DNA from: Pseudomonadota bacterium
GTDB taxonomy: Bacteria; Pseudomonadota; Alphaproteobacteria; Micavibrionales; Micavibrionaceae
Direction: 5' to 3'
Assembly (NCBI GenBank): GCA_029558635.1
Contig: JAKQEE010000314.1
Span: forward strand, 62,001-126,000
Length of the DNA stretch: 64,000 nt
The notes below the pieces were generated by a model. It ran no database searches. It was not told where the DNA came from and was given only the letters and a program-made list of their open reading frames with translations. A program made the position numbers and the translations under genes. Numbering within the stretch: the stretch's first letter is position 1; every line of letters begins with the position of its first letter. This document shows, one piece after another, positions 43,686-51,540 of the stretch.

Positions 43686-44291
43686 CTATTGTATCAGAAT
43701 TTCCTGAAAAAGCACATCCTTGACCTCGACTGGCGATGCGGCTGCATTGACACGGGCCAAAAGCTCCATCTGCAGACGGTAAATTCCTTTCGAACCCTTC
43801 AAATCATCAACACGCAGCTCACGCAGGTAGGTCTGGAACTGGTCAATGACGCGAGGCAGGACCGCCTCAACCTTTTTCATATCTTCTTCGCTATTCAACT
43901 CAAGCTGAATGGAGAGGCGCAAATAACGCGGCTGACCGCTGCTGCTCAGGTTAACAATGAGATCGGGGACTTTCATAAAGGTTGCCGTTGCTCCCCCGCC
44001 GTGCCCGCCTTCTCCTTCTTTTGCGTCGCCGCGGCCGCCTTCACCTTCCTTGGCTTCACCGTGTCCACCCTCGCCGCCCTCGGCATGTTCGCCGCCTTCG
44101 GCCGCAGCCTGTTCTTTTCCCAGAAGGCTATCCAGCATTCCGCTGAAATAGAGTCCGGCACCGCCCCCGACCAATAACAGGACTGGAACGATAATCATCA
44201 GCAGTTTTTTGGTCTTGTTATTGCCGCCCCCATCGATTGGGGCTACATCTCCGCCTTCACCGGCTTCGGGGCTTTCAGTCTCTTCGCTCAT
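43686..44291 (-). CDS. fliL: Flagellar basal body-associated protein FliL
   Basis: A 201-residue membrane protein of stator-associated FliL type. A basic patch and one transmembrane helix (KLLMIIVPVLLLVGGGAGLY) follow a 30-residue acidic N-terminus. The periplasmic part begins with an unusual Gly/Glu/His-rich repeat (about residues 68-97: GGEHAEGGEGGHGEAKEGEG and a second copy of GHGEAKEGEGG-type sequence). Then comes the conserved LRLSIQLELNSEEDMKKVEA and VDLKGSKG-type end with VKDVLFQEILIQ. It heads the fliL-fliM-DUF6468-motE-like run. The His/Glu repeat could bind metal, which is speculation. Confidence 0.9.
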   Translation of the reverse strand: MSEETESPEAGEGGDVAPIDGGGNNKTKKLLMIIVPVLLLVGGGAGLYFSGMLDSLLGKEQAAAEGGEHAEGGEGGHGEAKEGEGGRGDAKEGEGGHGGGATATFMKVPDLIVNLSSSGQPRYLRLSIQLELNSEEDMKKVEAVLPRVIDQFQTYLRELRVDDLKGSKGIYRLQMELLARVNAAASPVEVKDVLFQEILIQ

Positions 44292-44394
44292 GAACGGGGC
44301 CTATCTCTTTTGAATAAAAGGAATCATATAACGTCTCATTCTATCCAACCGCGCGAGGATGTTCAAACCGCATCTCGATTCCATCCCGAAAAAT

Positions 44395-44424
44395 GAAAAC
44401 CCCGCTTTCTAGAACGGGGTTTTC
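44395..44424. terminator. Terminator between the 231-residue exported protein gene and fliL
   Basis: GAAAACCCCG (44395-44404) and CGGGGTTTTC (44415-44424) form a perfect ten-pair stem with a ten-base loop. On the minus strand the stem follows the stop of the upstream gene by 16 bases and is followed by CATTTTTC. Confidence 0.8.
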
Positions 44425-44440
44425 TGTAATGCTACTCTTT

Positions 44441-45136
44441 CTAAACCAAGGCGCGGGTATATCTGCCAATAATTGCCCCTTCATCAACGCGTATTGCCTG
44501 ATCCACTTGCTGCAAATACAACTCCAGCTCGGGATAGGTTTCCACCATATCGGCAAGAATACCCTGCCCTTCCTTAAACAGTTCATTCAAGTCGGCGGTG
44601 GACATATCCACATACAGCATATGCCCCATAGTATATTCCGAAACCGGTCTTCCCATGTCCAAATTACCGGTAAATTCCCCAGTGGTTCTCAGGAATATCT
44701 GGGCGTTTTGCACATCACTGACAAATTCTTCAATTTTCTCGGAAAGGGCTTTATCTGCTTGCCTTACATATATTGAAGCTCTGTGCAGCGTTTCCAAGTC
44801 AGGATTAACCCCTTTCGCGTCAACCGCCGTTAGAACCGGCAATGCAACCCGATGGAAGAACCGTCTGTAGTCATCGGAAGCTATTGTTTCTCCCTTTAAT
44901 ATCTTCTTATTATGAAGCAGCGCCGTGCATCCCTCCAACTCGACCTGAACTTTTTTCAACTCAGGCAGTACATAAGTCAAAGACAGAAATCCCAGTTTGA
45001 CTTCTTCGGGAGCGGAATTGTTTGAACTTTCTGGCTTGGAGTCTTCACCTACAACGCTGCGTGCTAGTTCGCACGCTACAGCTGCCAGCCCAAGTGCCGC
45101 TGCCTTTGCCAGAGTTCCTGCCAGACTATTTTTCAT
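44441..45136 (-). CDS. Exported protein of unknown function, 231 residues
   Basis: The ATG at 45136 (MKNSLAGTLAKAAALGLAAV) has GGAGAGGATC directly upstream. The N-terminus is a signal peptide or anchor ending near ACELARSVVG; a cysteine at that point (AVACELA) could be a lipobox, but the context is poor. The mature part is helical (LSLTYVLPELKKVQVELEGC, LETLHRASIYVRQADKALSE, LELYLQQVDQAIRVDEGAII). No known domain was recognised. Composition is more AT-rich than its flagellar neighbours, and its own terminator shows it is a separate unit inserted between fliL and flgF. Confidence 0.55.
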   Translation of the reverse strand: MKNSLAGTLAKAAALGLAAVACELARSVVGEDSKPESSNNSAPEEVKLGFLSLTYVLPELKKVQVELEGCTALLHNKKILKGETIASDDYRRFFHRVALPVLTAVDAKGVNPDLETLHRASIYVRQADKALSEKIEEFVSDVQNAQIFLRTTGEFTGNLDMGRPVSEYTMGHMLYVDMSTADLNELFKEGQGILADMVETYPELELYLQQVDQAIRVDEGAIIGRYTRALV

Positions 45137-45208
45137 GATCCTCTCCCTTCGGTTTTCTGAAAACTGCAATACAATGTTTCTTTTTGCGAAGCTTGTCAAT
45201 TTTCCGGT

Positions 45209-45223
45209 CGGCAAAATGTGCCG
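45209..45223 (+). promoter_or_regulatory. Dyad upstream of the flgF sigma-54 promoter (candidate FlbD site)
   Basis: CGGCA-AAATG-TGCCG is a perfect inverted repeat about 105 bases before the -24 element of flgF, a normal distance for a sigma-54 enhancer. A similar dyad is found upstream of flgI (51412). In Caulobacter FlbD binds GC-rich ftr elements at such positions; identity with ftr is inferred. Confidence 0.4.
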
Positions 45224-45325
45224 CTTCTCCCCCGCCTTTTACCAGAAGACCATTTTTTGCCCAGCGGTGATGTTTTTCGCGTCTCTCCTCCTAAAAAACT
45301 CTTTGATTTCTGCCGTTTTCCGTTT

Positions 45326-45341
45326 TGGCACGGGTTTCGCA
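45326..45341 (+). promoter_or_regulatory. Sigma-54 promoter of flgF-flgG
   Basis: TTGGCACGGGTTTCGCA contains GG (45327-45328) and GC (45339-45340) separated by exactly ten bases, matching TGGCAC-N5-TTGCA with one mismatch in the -12 box. The start codon of flgF is 67 bases downstream of the -12 box. The element is almost identical to the one before flgI. Confidence 0.85.
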
Positions 45342-45406
45342 ATGTCTCTGGCAGAGGCTTAACGCCCGTAGTGTATTCAACTCTCTTTGGGTGAAAGGGA
45401 ATAAAA

Positions 45407-46147
45407 ATGGAAAACAGTCTTTATGTCGGCTTGTCACGACAGCTTGTTCTGGACCACGCCATGACGATGGTGGCCAACAATGTGTCCAATGCCAACACGC
45501 CCGGATACAGGGCACAAAACCCCATGTTTCAGGAATATATCGCCAAAGCGGGTGCCAGTTATAAAGATCAGGACCCGCTGTCGATGGTTTATGACATGGG
45601 CCAGTATGATACGACAACGCCCGGAACCATCCAGTTGACGGGGGGGACTTATGACATCGCCCTTAACGGTCCGGGCTTTATGGAAGTGATGACCCCCAGC
45701 GGTCAGGTCCAATACACTCGCGCCGGCAATTTTACCGTGAATGCCAGCAATGAATTGGTGACGCCGTCCGGATTTAAAGTTTCCGGCCCCGGCGGCAATC
45801 CGATTTCCATTCCGGCAGGCGCGAAAGACGTCGTCGTAACCAAAGCGGGCGAGATTACCGCCGACGGCAATGCGGTCGGGAGAATTTCCGTGGTCGAATT
45901 CGACAATCTGCAAGATCTGAAACCGGAAGGAAACGGACTTTATTCCGCTTCCGTTGCCGGACGTCCGGCGACTGAAACCGAGGTCACACAGGGCGCGCTG
46001 GAAGGATCGAACGTCAATGCCGTTCAGGAAATGACACGGATGATCGACATTCTGCGTACCTATCAATCCACAATGCGGATGATGAACAACGAGCATGAGC
46101 GTCAGATGGGGGCCATCCAGAAGCTGGCTAGAACAACTTCAGCCTAA
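45407..46147 (+). CDS. flgF: Flagellar rod protein FlgF
   Basis: A 246-residue proximal rod protein with the axial N-terminus MENSLYVGLSRQLVLDHAMT, then MVANNVSNANTPGYRAQNPM. The middle has the hook/rod pattern TYDIALNGPGFMEVMTPSGQ and VQYTRAGNFTVNASNELVTP. The C-terminal helix NVNAVQEMTRMIDILRTYQS completes the FlgF/FlgG family fold. It is followed by flgG after 65 bases. A sigma-54 promoter and an upstream dyad control it. Confidence 0.93.
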   Translation: MENSLYVGLSRQLVLDHAMTMVANNVSNANTPGYRAQNPMFQEYIAKAGASYKDQDPLSMVYDMGQYDTTTPGTIQLTGGTYDIALNGPGFMEVMTPSGQVQYTRAGNFTVNASNELVTPSGFKVSGPGGNPISIPAGAKDVVVTKAGEITADGNAVGRISVVEFDNLQDLKPEGNGLYSASVAGRPATETEVTQGALEGSNVNAVQEMTRMIDILRTYQSTMRMMNNEHERQMGAIQKLARTTSA

Positions 46148-46212
46148 GGATAAACAAAAACGGACAAACGGATCAATACTAAAGGGATTGTGAAAGATTA
46201 AAGGAGACTAAA

Positions 46213-46998
46213 ATGAGAGCACTTGATATCGGCGCGACAGGCATGCTGGCCCAGCAGATGAATGTGGATACCATATCCAACAACATCGCCAACATGACCA
46301 CGACGGGCTTTAAAAAGCAGCGGATGGAATTTCAGGATTTGATGTACCAACATCTGTCCCGTCCGGGGGCTACCTCCTCCGCTTCCGGCACGATTGTTCC
46401 CGCGGGACTGTCTTTGGGTCTTGGTGTGCGTCCGGCCGCCACGTACCGCGACCACGAGCAAGGGACTCTGCAAATCACCAATGGCGAATTCGATCTGGCC
46501 ATTAACGGCAAAGGGTATTTCCAAGTTGAATTGCCGACCGGCGAGACCGCCTATACCCGTGCCGGATCGTTCCAACCCAATCAGGACGGCGAGATCGTGA
46601 CCTCCGAAGGATACCGCGTTTTGCCCGGAATTACCGTTCCCGCCGATGCGATTTTTGTCGAGATCAACACCGAGGGTGAAGTTCTGGCCAAGTTGCCGGC
46701 GCAGGTCGCCTTGCAGAATTTGGGACAGATCGAGTTGGCAACTTTCGTCAACCCCGCCGGACTTGAGTCCATCGGCGATACGATGTTTCTTGAAACCGAA
46801 GCATCCGGTCAGGCCACGGTCGGCGCACCGGGCAGCGACAATGTCGGGACCGTCAAGCAAGGCTTGCTGGAACAATCCAACGTCGACTCGGTGAAAGAGA
46901 TTACGTTGCTGATTACCGCCCAGCGGGCTTACGAGATGAACTCGAATGTCATCAGCACGTCCGACGAAATGATGGATACTGTCAATCAACTCAGATAG
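46213..46998 (+). CDS. flgG: Flagellar distal rod protein FlgG
   Basis: A 261-residue distal rod protein. MRALDIGATGMLAQQMNVDT, then ISNNIANMTTTGFKKQRMEF, the hallmark FQDLMYQ segment, FDLAINGKGYFQVELPTGET and TAYTRAGSFQPNQDGEIVTS are conserved. The C-terminus NVDSVKEITLLITAQRAYEM is nearly invariant in FlgG. GGAG precedes the ATG. The stop codon is immediately followed by a CtrA-type box. Confidence 0.96.
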   Translation: MRALDIGATGMLAQQMNVDTISNNIANMTTTGFKKQRMEFQDLMYQHLSRPGATSSASGTIVPAGLSLGLGVRPAATYRDHEQGTLQITNGEFDLAINGKGYFQVELPTGETAYTRAGSFQPNQDGEIVTSEGYRVLPGITVPADAIFVEINTEGEVLAKLPAQVALQNLGQIELATFVNPAGLESIGDTMFLETEASGQATVGAPGSDNVGTVKQGLLEQSNVDSVKEITLLITAQRAYEMNSNVISTSDEMMDTVNQLR

Positions 46999-47013
46999 TT
47001 AAGAGAAGGTTAA
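46999..47013 (+). promoter_or_regulatory. CtrA-type box directly after flgG
   Basis: TTAAGAGAAGGTTAA is an exact TTAA-N7-TTAA match that begins on the base after the flgG stop. It continues GAATT, as does the box at 55257. A sigma-54 promoter lies 23 bases further on. Confidence 0.6.
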
Positions 47014-47035
47014 GAATTGGACATAATTACGCAAC

Positions 47036-47051
47036 TGGCATGGGACTTGCA
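47036..47051 (+). promoter_or_regulatory. Sigma-54 promoter of the 60-residue protein/flgA/flgH unit
   Basis: TGGCATGGGACTTGCA has GG (47037-47038) and GC (47049-47050) exactly ten bases apart and a perfect TTGCA -12 box. The first ATG is 52 bases downstream of the -12 box. The CtrA-type box at 46999 could modulate it, either as a second promoter or as a repressor site. Confidence 0.82.
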
Positions 47052-47101
47052 TAGCTAAATAGCTAGGAAAAAACATCCAACTGCGTAACAGGAGAGAAAC
47101 C

Positions 47102-47284
47102 ATGAACATCGATTTTAGCCGCACCGGCCACCAGATCATCTTCCAAAGCGTTCGCAGTGTTGCGACGATTGTCGGTCTCGGCGGGATGGCTGTCGCCTTC
47201 CTCGAATTCAGCACGGGGGCGTTCTTTGTCTCGACTGAGCGTTTGATGCAGGCCTCCGACCTTTTGAACGGCATCATCAGCTAA
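47102..47284 (+). CDS. Small membrane protein between flgG and flgA, unknown
   Basis: A 60-residue protein starting MNIDFSRTGHQIIFQSVRSV, with GGAGAG eight bases upstream. One hydrophobic segment (about residues 20-43, VATIVGLGGMAVAFLEFSTG) suggests an inner-membrane or secreted small protein; the remainder is helical (STERLMQASDLLNGIIS). It is first in a unit with flgA (32-base gap) and flgH and lies behind an exact CtrA-type box and a sigma-54 promoter, so it is very probably expressed with the flagellar genes. No family was recognised. Confidence 0.68.
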   Translation: MNIDFSRTGHQIIFQSVRSVATIVGLGGMAVAFLEFSTGAFFVSTERLMQASDLLNGIIS

Positions 47285-47316
47285 ACACCATCTTCGGGAT
47301 TAAGGGAGTACAAAAA

Positions 47317-48309
47317 ATGACCAAGTATCAAATCCAGCAAACCAAGCAAAGTGTGCTTTACATGTGCCGTCTAACGTTCAAGACTTTGGCGCTGGTGATC
47401 GGTGTCGGGTATGGGTTGCTGTATGCGTTTCTGCATATCCCTGCCGCCGATGCGGCGACTTTGAAAGCGCAAGCCAGTGTCAACGATTCTGTTGTTCATC
47501 TTTCCGACCTCTTTGATGATATCGAGGCCACAAACGATGCCGTACTCGGCGCTGCCCCTGCCCCCGGCAAAACCATGATTATCAATGCGCGAACCTTGAC
47601 GCGTGTCGCCAACCTCTATGACGTGGACTGGGTTTCCCATTCCGCAGCCGATCAGGTTGTGGTGATCCGCACGGCGCAAACTGTTTCTCAGGATCAAATT
47701 CTCGATGCGCTGAAACAGTCCCTATCTGCCAAAGGCGTTGCGGGGGATTTTGAAGTGACGTTGGGCGGGGCTATTCCCTCCATAACCCTGTCCGGTGATT
47801 TGCCCCCTACGGTTGAAGTGGCCCAGATGAGCTACACGCCGGGGCGTGATGTGTTCACGGCAGTTATCGCTGCACCCAGTGCCGATAATCCCGTCAAGAC
47901 CCTGTCTTTGAGCGGAGTGATCGATAAGGTCCAGAATGTACCTGTGCTAAGGTCTTCCCTCAAAGCGGGCGACATTATCAGTGCGGCCGACATCGATTGG
48001 GTTCCCGTCAATGTTCGCAACACGGTCTATGACACCATCGTCGACGCCGACGCCATGATCGGCAAGACCCCTGCCCGTTCCGTCGAGGCCGGTGCGCCAA
48101 TGCGCGAGCGTGATTTGATCTCTCCGCAACTCGTCAAACGTGGTGATGAAATCCTGATCCAGTTCAACTCCGGCTCCATGACCCTCACCGCCAAAGGCAA
48201 GGCGATGCAGAACGGTGCCGAAGGCGATCTGATCCGTGTCGTCAATCTATCGAGCAACCAATCGCTGCGCGGCGTTGTCAAGGGCGACAAGCTGGTGAGC
48301 GTACAATAA
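47317..48309 (+). CDS. flgA: Flagellar P-ring assembly chaperone FlgA
   Basis: A 330-residue periplasmic protein that assists FlgI polymerisation. An N-terminal signal segment (LALVIGVGYGLLYAFLHIPA, before ADAATL) follows 30 residues of basic sequence. The conserved C-terminal SAF-like part has VPVLRSSLKAGDIISAADID, then NTVYDTIVDADAMIGKTPAR and VKRGDEILIQFNSGSMTLTA, and GDLIRVVNLSSNQSLRGVV. GGGAG lies nine bases before the ATG. Confidence 0.92.
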   Translation: MTKYQIQQTKQSVLYMCRLTFKTLALVIGVGYGLLYAFLHIPAADAATLKAQASVNDSVVHLSDLFDDIEATNDAVLGAAPAPGKTMIINARTLTRVANLYDVDWVSHSAADQVVVIRTAQTVSQDQILDALKQSLSAKGVAGDFEVTLGGAIPSITLSGDLPPTVEVAQMSYTPGRDVFTAVIAAPSADNPVKTLSLSGVIDKVQNVPVLRSSLKAGDIISAADIDWVPVNVRNTVYDTIVDADAMIGKTPARSVEAGAPMRERDLISPQLVKRGDEILIQFNSGSMTLTAKGKAMQNGAEGDLIRVVNLSSNQSLRGVVKGDKLVSVQ

Positions 48310-48357
48310 CCAAACAAAAGGACTTAAAAACTTTCAGAAAGAAAGGTGGGTAACAAC

Positions 48358-49104
48358 ATGAGACAAGAATTCAGAGTTTTAATTTTGGGGATGGCATCCC
48401 TGTCGCTCGCGGCGTGCAGCGCGATGGACCGCGTCAAGAATATCGGTGAGGTTCCCAAACAGTCCGCCATCGTCAATCCGACGCAGATGAACAATTACCG
48501 TCCGGTTTCCATGCCGATGCCCACACCGCAAATTGCCGAGAAGAGAGGCAACTCTCTTTGGACCGGTGCACAGCAAGGGTTCTTCAAGGATCAACGTGCC
48601 AAAACAGTCGGCGACATCATGACGGTAGTCATTGACATCAACGACAAAGGCAAAATGGAAAACTCGACCGACCGCACGCGTTCGACCGATGAAAGCATGG
48701 GCATTCCCAGTTTGTTCGGTCTTGAAAATCAAGTGCCGATTGTCGTTCCGAAAATTACGGATACGTCCGATCTGGCCAGTGCCAATGCTGCCTCCACCTA
48801 CAAAGGTGACGGCACGACTGACCGTAAGGAAAAAATCAGCATGAAGCTGGCCGCGACCGTCATTCAGGTTTTGCCCAACGGCAATATGGTCATCAAAGGA
48901 ACGCAGGAAGTGCGCGTGAATTACGAGAACCGTGTGCTGACGCTGGCCGGCGTGGTTCGTCCTCAGGATATCAATACTGACAACACCATTTCTTACGAGC
49001 AAATTGCCGATGCACGGATCGCCTATGGCGGAAACGGTCAAATTACCGATGTCCAGCAACCGCGTTACGGACAACAGCTCTATGACATTATCTCGCCGTT
49101 CTAA
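48358..49104 (+). CDS. flgH: Flagellar L-ring lipoprotein FlgH
   Basis: A 248-residue outer-membrane lipoprotein. The ATG at 48358 (AGGTGG nine bases upstream) gives a lipoprotein signal peptide with lipobox LAAC (LILGMASLSLAACSAMDRVK); a GTG at 48346 is four codons upstream. Conserved parts are GNSLWTGAQQGFFKDQRAKT, VGDIMTVVIDINDKGKMENS, NGNMVIKGTQEVRVNYENRV and YGGNGQITDVQQPRYGQQLY. Processing requires Lgt, encoded in this window. A terminator follows. Confidence 0.95.
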   Translation: MRQEFRVLILGMASLSLAACSAMDRVKNIGEVPKQSAIVNPTQMNNYRPVSMPMPTPQIAEKRGNSLWTGAQQGFFKDQRAKTVGDIMTVVIDINDKGKMENSTDRTRSTDESMGIPSLFGLENQVPIVVPKITDTSDLASANAASTYKGDGTTDRKEKISMKLAATVIQVLPNGNMVIKGTQEVRVNYENRVLTLAGVVRPQDINTDNTISYEQIADARIAYGGNGQITDVQQPRYGQQLYDIISPF

Positions 49105-49162
49105 GAGGTTATGAGCAAAGAATTTATGAGTTTCTGAGTTACCCTTACCCACCCAACTCCCC

Positions 49163-49192
49163 GCCGGTTCGCGCAAGCGACCGGCTTTTTTT
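49163..49192 (+). terminator. Rho-independent terminator after flgH
   Basis: GCCGGT (49163-49168) pairs with ACCGGC (49180-49185); CGC-GCAA-GCG extends the stem after one bulged T. Seven T follow directly. Confidence 0.9.
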
Positions 49193-49898
49193 ATTGGCCA
49201 AGTGTCTTTGTCATTTGCAATGCTATGCCCGTATTGTTTGCAGGCAACGGGGTTTGGTTTTGCGTGATATCGGACAAATTATCCAGAAATAGAGAGGACG
49301 GGGACTCATGCGTCTCTCCTGCCGTACATAGGTAATCTTCCGGCGAGGATGGTTTTTGGGAAGACGTCAATATAACTACGCTACCACTTCCATGGGGGGC
49401 TTGCTGTGGAGCCTCTGGCCCTAATGCCTCTGCAAGGTCCGCATCCAAGTTACCGAGACTGTATCCCTTCACATCTTGGGATGATTCCTGTTTCGGTCCT
49501 GCTGCGGGTTGTGATTCAGTAGGTTTCGGAGACTGGGCGGGTTCTTCTTTCCCCGGTTGAGCCGGAGCCGTGGCTGCCGCTTGAGGCTGCTTTTCAGGTT
49601 TCTTTTCGGGAGTTTTATTGGGTTTATCAAGATGGAGAAACTCCATCAGAAAATCGCCAAAATTTCCCAAGCCCAAGCCATTAATAAATGACGTCAGCAT
49701 TTCTCTCAGATTTTGTTTCCAGCTGGCGACCGGCTTTTCGTCCTTTTCCTTCTTTTTTACAACTCTGGCAGGTTGAGCGGCTTCCTTTTTCTTCTTTGGA
49801 TCGCCCTCTTTGGTTTGGGGCTCCGCATCCGCTACCCCGGCCAAGACCTCAAAATCTTGACTGTCATCTACCTGTTCCTGCACCACCTCTTCAGCCAT
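49191..49898 (-). CDS. Low-complexity Pro/Lys/Glu/Gln-rich protein, unknown
   Basis: A 235-residue protein starting MAEEVVQEQVDDSQDFEVLA. A Lys-rich segment (KKKKEAAQPARVVKKKEKDE) is followed by the only clearly ordered part, a short amphipathic stretch (LREMLTSFINGLGLGNFGDF, LMEFLHLDKP). The rest is Pro/Gln/Ala/Lys repeat-like and presumably disordered, ending TKTLGQ. No signal peptide is present. The gene is convergent with flgH and its 3' end touches that terminator. No family was recognised; in this position it may be a small accessory insertion. Confidence 0.45.
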   Translation of the reverse strand: MAEEVVQEQVDDSQDFEVLAGVADAEPQTKEGDPKKKKEAAQPARVVKKKEKDEKPVASWKQNLREMLTSFINGLGLGNFGDFLMEFLHLDKPNKTPEKKPEKQPQAAATAPAQPGKEEPAQSPKPTESQPAAGPKQESSQDVKGYSLGNLDADLAEALGPEAPQQAPHGSGSVVILTSSQKPSSPEDYLCTAGETHESPSSLFLDNLSDITQNQTPLPANNTGIALQMTKTLGQ

Positions 49899-50027
49899 CT
49901 TTTTTCCTCAGTTTCCCTGTCTGTCCCAAGTCTTTGACCGCAATTCTTTCAGGTAATTCTATATGTAAATAATTAATGGGTTACTAACTATTTTGCATAA
50001 TTCATATATTCTGCTATAGTTTTGGGT

Positions 50028-50327
50028 ATGGGATCAATATTTGCCATTGCCTATTCATTTTTGCCGGTTGTGAACAGCTGGGCGTTTCTGCCGCAAGCGG
50101 TCAAGCTTTACCGCTCGTCGCCTATCGAGGCGCGGTCGGTCTCGTTAAGCGCGTGGTTGATGTGGTTCGGGGCGTCGTTCGTATCGCTGATGTATGGGCT
50201 GACGAATTTACACGACACGCTGTTTTGTATCTCGGCCGGCGTCAGCGTGTTCTGGAATGCACTCATCATCTCGCTCACTCTGTGGAAACGAGGTCAGGAG
50301 CTTCAGTTCGGATTTAGCAGAGAGTAA
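50028..50327 (+). CDS. SemiSWEET/PQ-loop-like membrane protein
   Basis: A 99-residue protein with three predicted transmembrane helices (IFAIAYSFLPVVNSWAFLPQ; VSLSAWLMWFGASFVSLMYG; FCISAGVSVFWNALIISLTL). FLPQAVKLYRSS is the PQ-loop motif. Three-helix units with PQ are the half-transporters (SemiSWEET) that dimerise to move sugars, or related PQ-loop proteins. The start could be ATG 50028 or TTG 50022; no strong ribosome-binding site is visible. It is convergent with dksA, 13 bases apart. Confidence 0.6.
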   Translation: MGSIFAIAYSFLPVVNSWAFLPQAVKLYRSSPIEARSVSLSAWLMWFGASFVSLMYGLTNLHDTLFCISAGVSVFWNALIISLTLWKRGQELQFGFSRE

Positions 50328-50340
50328 AAAACCGCCCTAC

Positions 50341-50772
50341 TTACTCGTCGCGGTGGGTGCGTTCCATGCGCTCATGGCGTTCTTGCGCTTCAAGTGACAA
50401 TGTCGCGATAGGCCGCGCATCGAGACGACCAACAGAGATCGGCTCACCTGTTTCTTCGCAGTACCCGTAAGTGTCTTCGTCAATACGCATCAGGGCTTCA
50501 TTGATTTTGGTAATCAGCTTGCGCTCGCGGTCGCGGGTACGGAGCTCCAGCGCGTGGTCGGTTTCAGCGGACGCGCGGTCGGCCAGATCAGGCTTTTGCA
50601 ATTCGGTCGTTTGCAAGGTGTTGTGAATGGTTTCTTCCGATTCGTGCAGCAGCTCTTCCCGCCATGCGATCAGCTTCTGGCGGAAATACTCCTTCATAAC
50701 AGAATTCATGAATTCTTCTTTGTCCGTCGGTTTGTAATTTGGAGGAACAATAACGCTGCCTGCTTTCGACAT
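50341..50772 (-). CDS. dksA: RNA polymerase-binding protein DksA (single-Cys form)
   Basis: A 143-residue coiled-coil secondary-channel factor that works with ppGpp. The globular/coiled-coil part has MKEYFRQKLIAWREELLHES, then DLADRASAETDHALELRTRD at the coiled-coil tip (DxxA kept as DRAS). The zinc-finger region YGYCEETGEPISVGRLDARP retains one cysteine; the other three positions are Thr, Ser/Ala and Ala, so no classical CxxC...CxxC zinc site exists. This form is usual in alphaproteobacteria. It lies between a PQ-loop gene and fliX. Confidence 0.92.
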   Translation of the reverse strand: MSKAGSVIVPPNYKPTDKEEFMNSVMKEYFRQKLIAWREELLHESEETIHNTLQTTELQKPDLADRASAETDHALELRTRDRERKLITKINEALMRIDEDTYGYCEETGEPISVGRLDARPIATLSLEAQERHERMERTHRDE

Positions 50773-50901
50773 AGAATACCTGACCCTACTCTTTAGGTTT
50801 AAAAATTGAGTTGGAGACTATGGAATTTGAGCTAAAAGATCAAGTCCATTAGGCGAAAACCGCCCACCTCATCCACGGATATTGATTTTACCTAAGATTG
50901 G

Positions 50902-51351
50902 TTAAAAGACTGTGCTCGCATCCAGGGCGGCGCGCATTTTGGCGATTTCGATCTGGGCGCGGAGGTCGATTTCGTCTAAAAGGCTGGTCAGCATCGGGTC
51001 TTTGAGGCGCTCACGGTGAGAGGCCACCACATCGGCAATGTCGATCAGGTTGCCAACCGAAAGCGTTCCGGTCAGCATTCCGACCTTGATTTTATCCAGT
51101 TCCTGAAGCAAATCGTCCGCGCGTTTGTGCATGCGCTTTCTGGCCGCGCGTTCGGTCGGGTCTTCGGCCTCCTGAGCCAACAGCAAGGAATCAATGCCGG
51201 CAATCGAACTTGCGGCGGCGGCGTGGGCTGGTGCCTCTGACTCGTCTGCACCCAGCAAACCGCTAAACGCCGTTGATCCTGACTTGGACGATCCCCCGGA
51301 TTTTTTGGTGGATGACGTGCTTCCTGTTTTATTCGGGCCTTCGATTTTCAT
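50902..51351 (-). CDS. fliX: Flagellar assembly regulator FliX
   Basis: A 149-residue protein starting MKIEGPNKTGSTSSTKKSGG at the ATG 51351 (GGGAG ten bases upstream); 22 residues upstream in frame are not conserved. A Ser/Gly-rich N-terminus precedes the conserved part with IAGIDSLLLAQEAEDPTERA, then RKRMHKRADDLLQELDKIKV and SVGNLIDIADVVASHRERLK. In Caulobacter FliX couples assembly of the first flagellar parts to FlbD activity. It is divergent from flgI, as in Caulobacter. The flbD gene lies 11 kb away in the same window. Confidence 0.88.
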   Translation of the reverse strand: MKIEGPNKTGSTSSTKKSGGSSKSGSTAFSGLLGADESEAPAHAAAASSIAGIDSLLLAQEAEDPTERAARKRMHKRADDLLQELDKIKVGMLTGTLSVGNLIDIADVVASHRERLKDPMLTSLLDEIDLRAQIEIAKMRAALDASTVF

Positions 51352-51411
51352 GGTTTTATACTCCCTTTCCCCCTTCTTTTCAGTATAGCAAATTTTGTCC
51401 GGCGCTTCATT

Positions 51412-51426
51412 CGGCAAGTTTTGCCC
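51412..51426. promoter_or_regulatory. Dyad between fliX and flgI (candidate FlbD site)
   Basis: CGGCAA-GTT-TTGCCC contains GGCAA and its exact complement TTGCC around a GTT centre. It is about 60 bases before the -24 element of flgI and shares the CGGCAA start with the dyad at 45209, so the two are candidate binding sites of one activator. Confidence 0.4.
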
Positions 51427-51472
51427 ACCCTAAATCATAATCTAACCTATTGATTCTAAACAATTCATAAGT

Positions 51473-51488
51473 TGGCACGGTTCTCGCA
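51473..51488 (+). promoter_or_regulatory. Sigma-54 promoter of flgI-flgJ-flgN-like-fliK
   Basis: TTGGCACGGTTCTCGCA has GG (51474-51475) and GC (51486-51487) exactly ten bases apart. It differs from the flgF promoter at only two of 17 positions. The flgI ATG follows 53 bases after the -12 box. Confidence 0.86.
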
Positions 51489-51540
51489 TATTTCTCATCG
51501 GACCAATGGGTCATGAAACCAATAAAAAATACGGGTGGTT

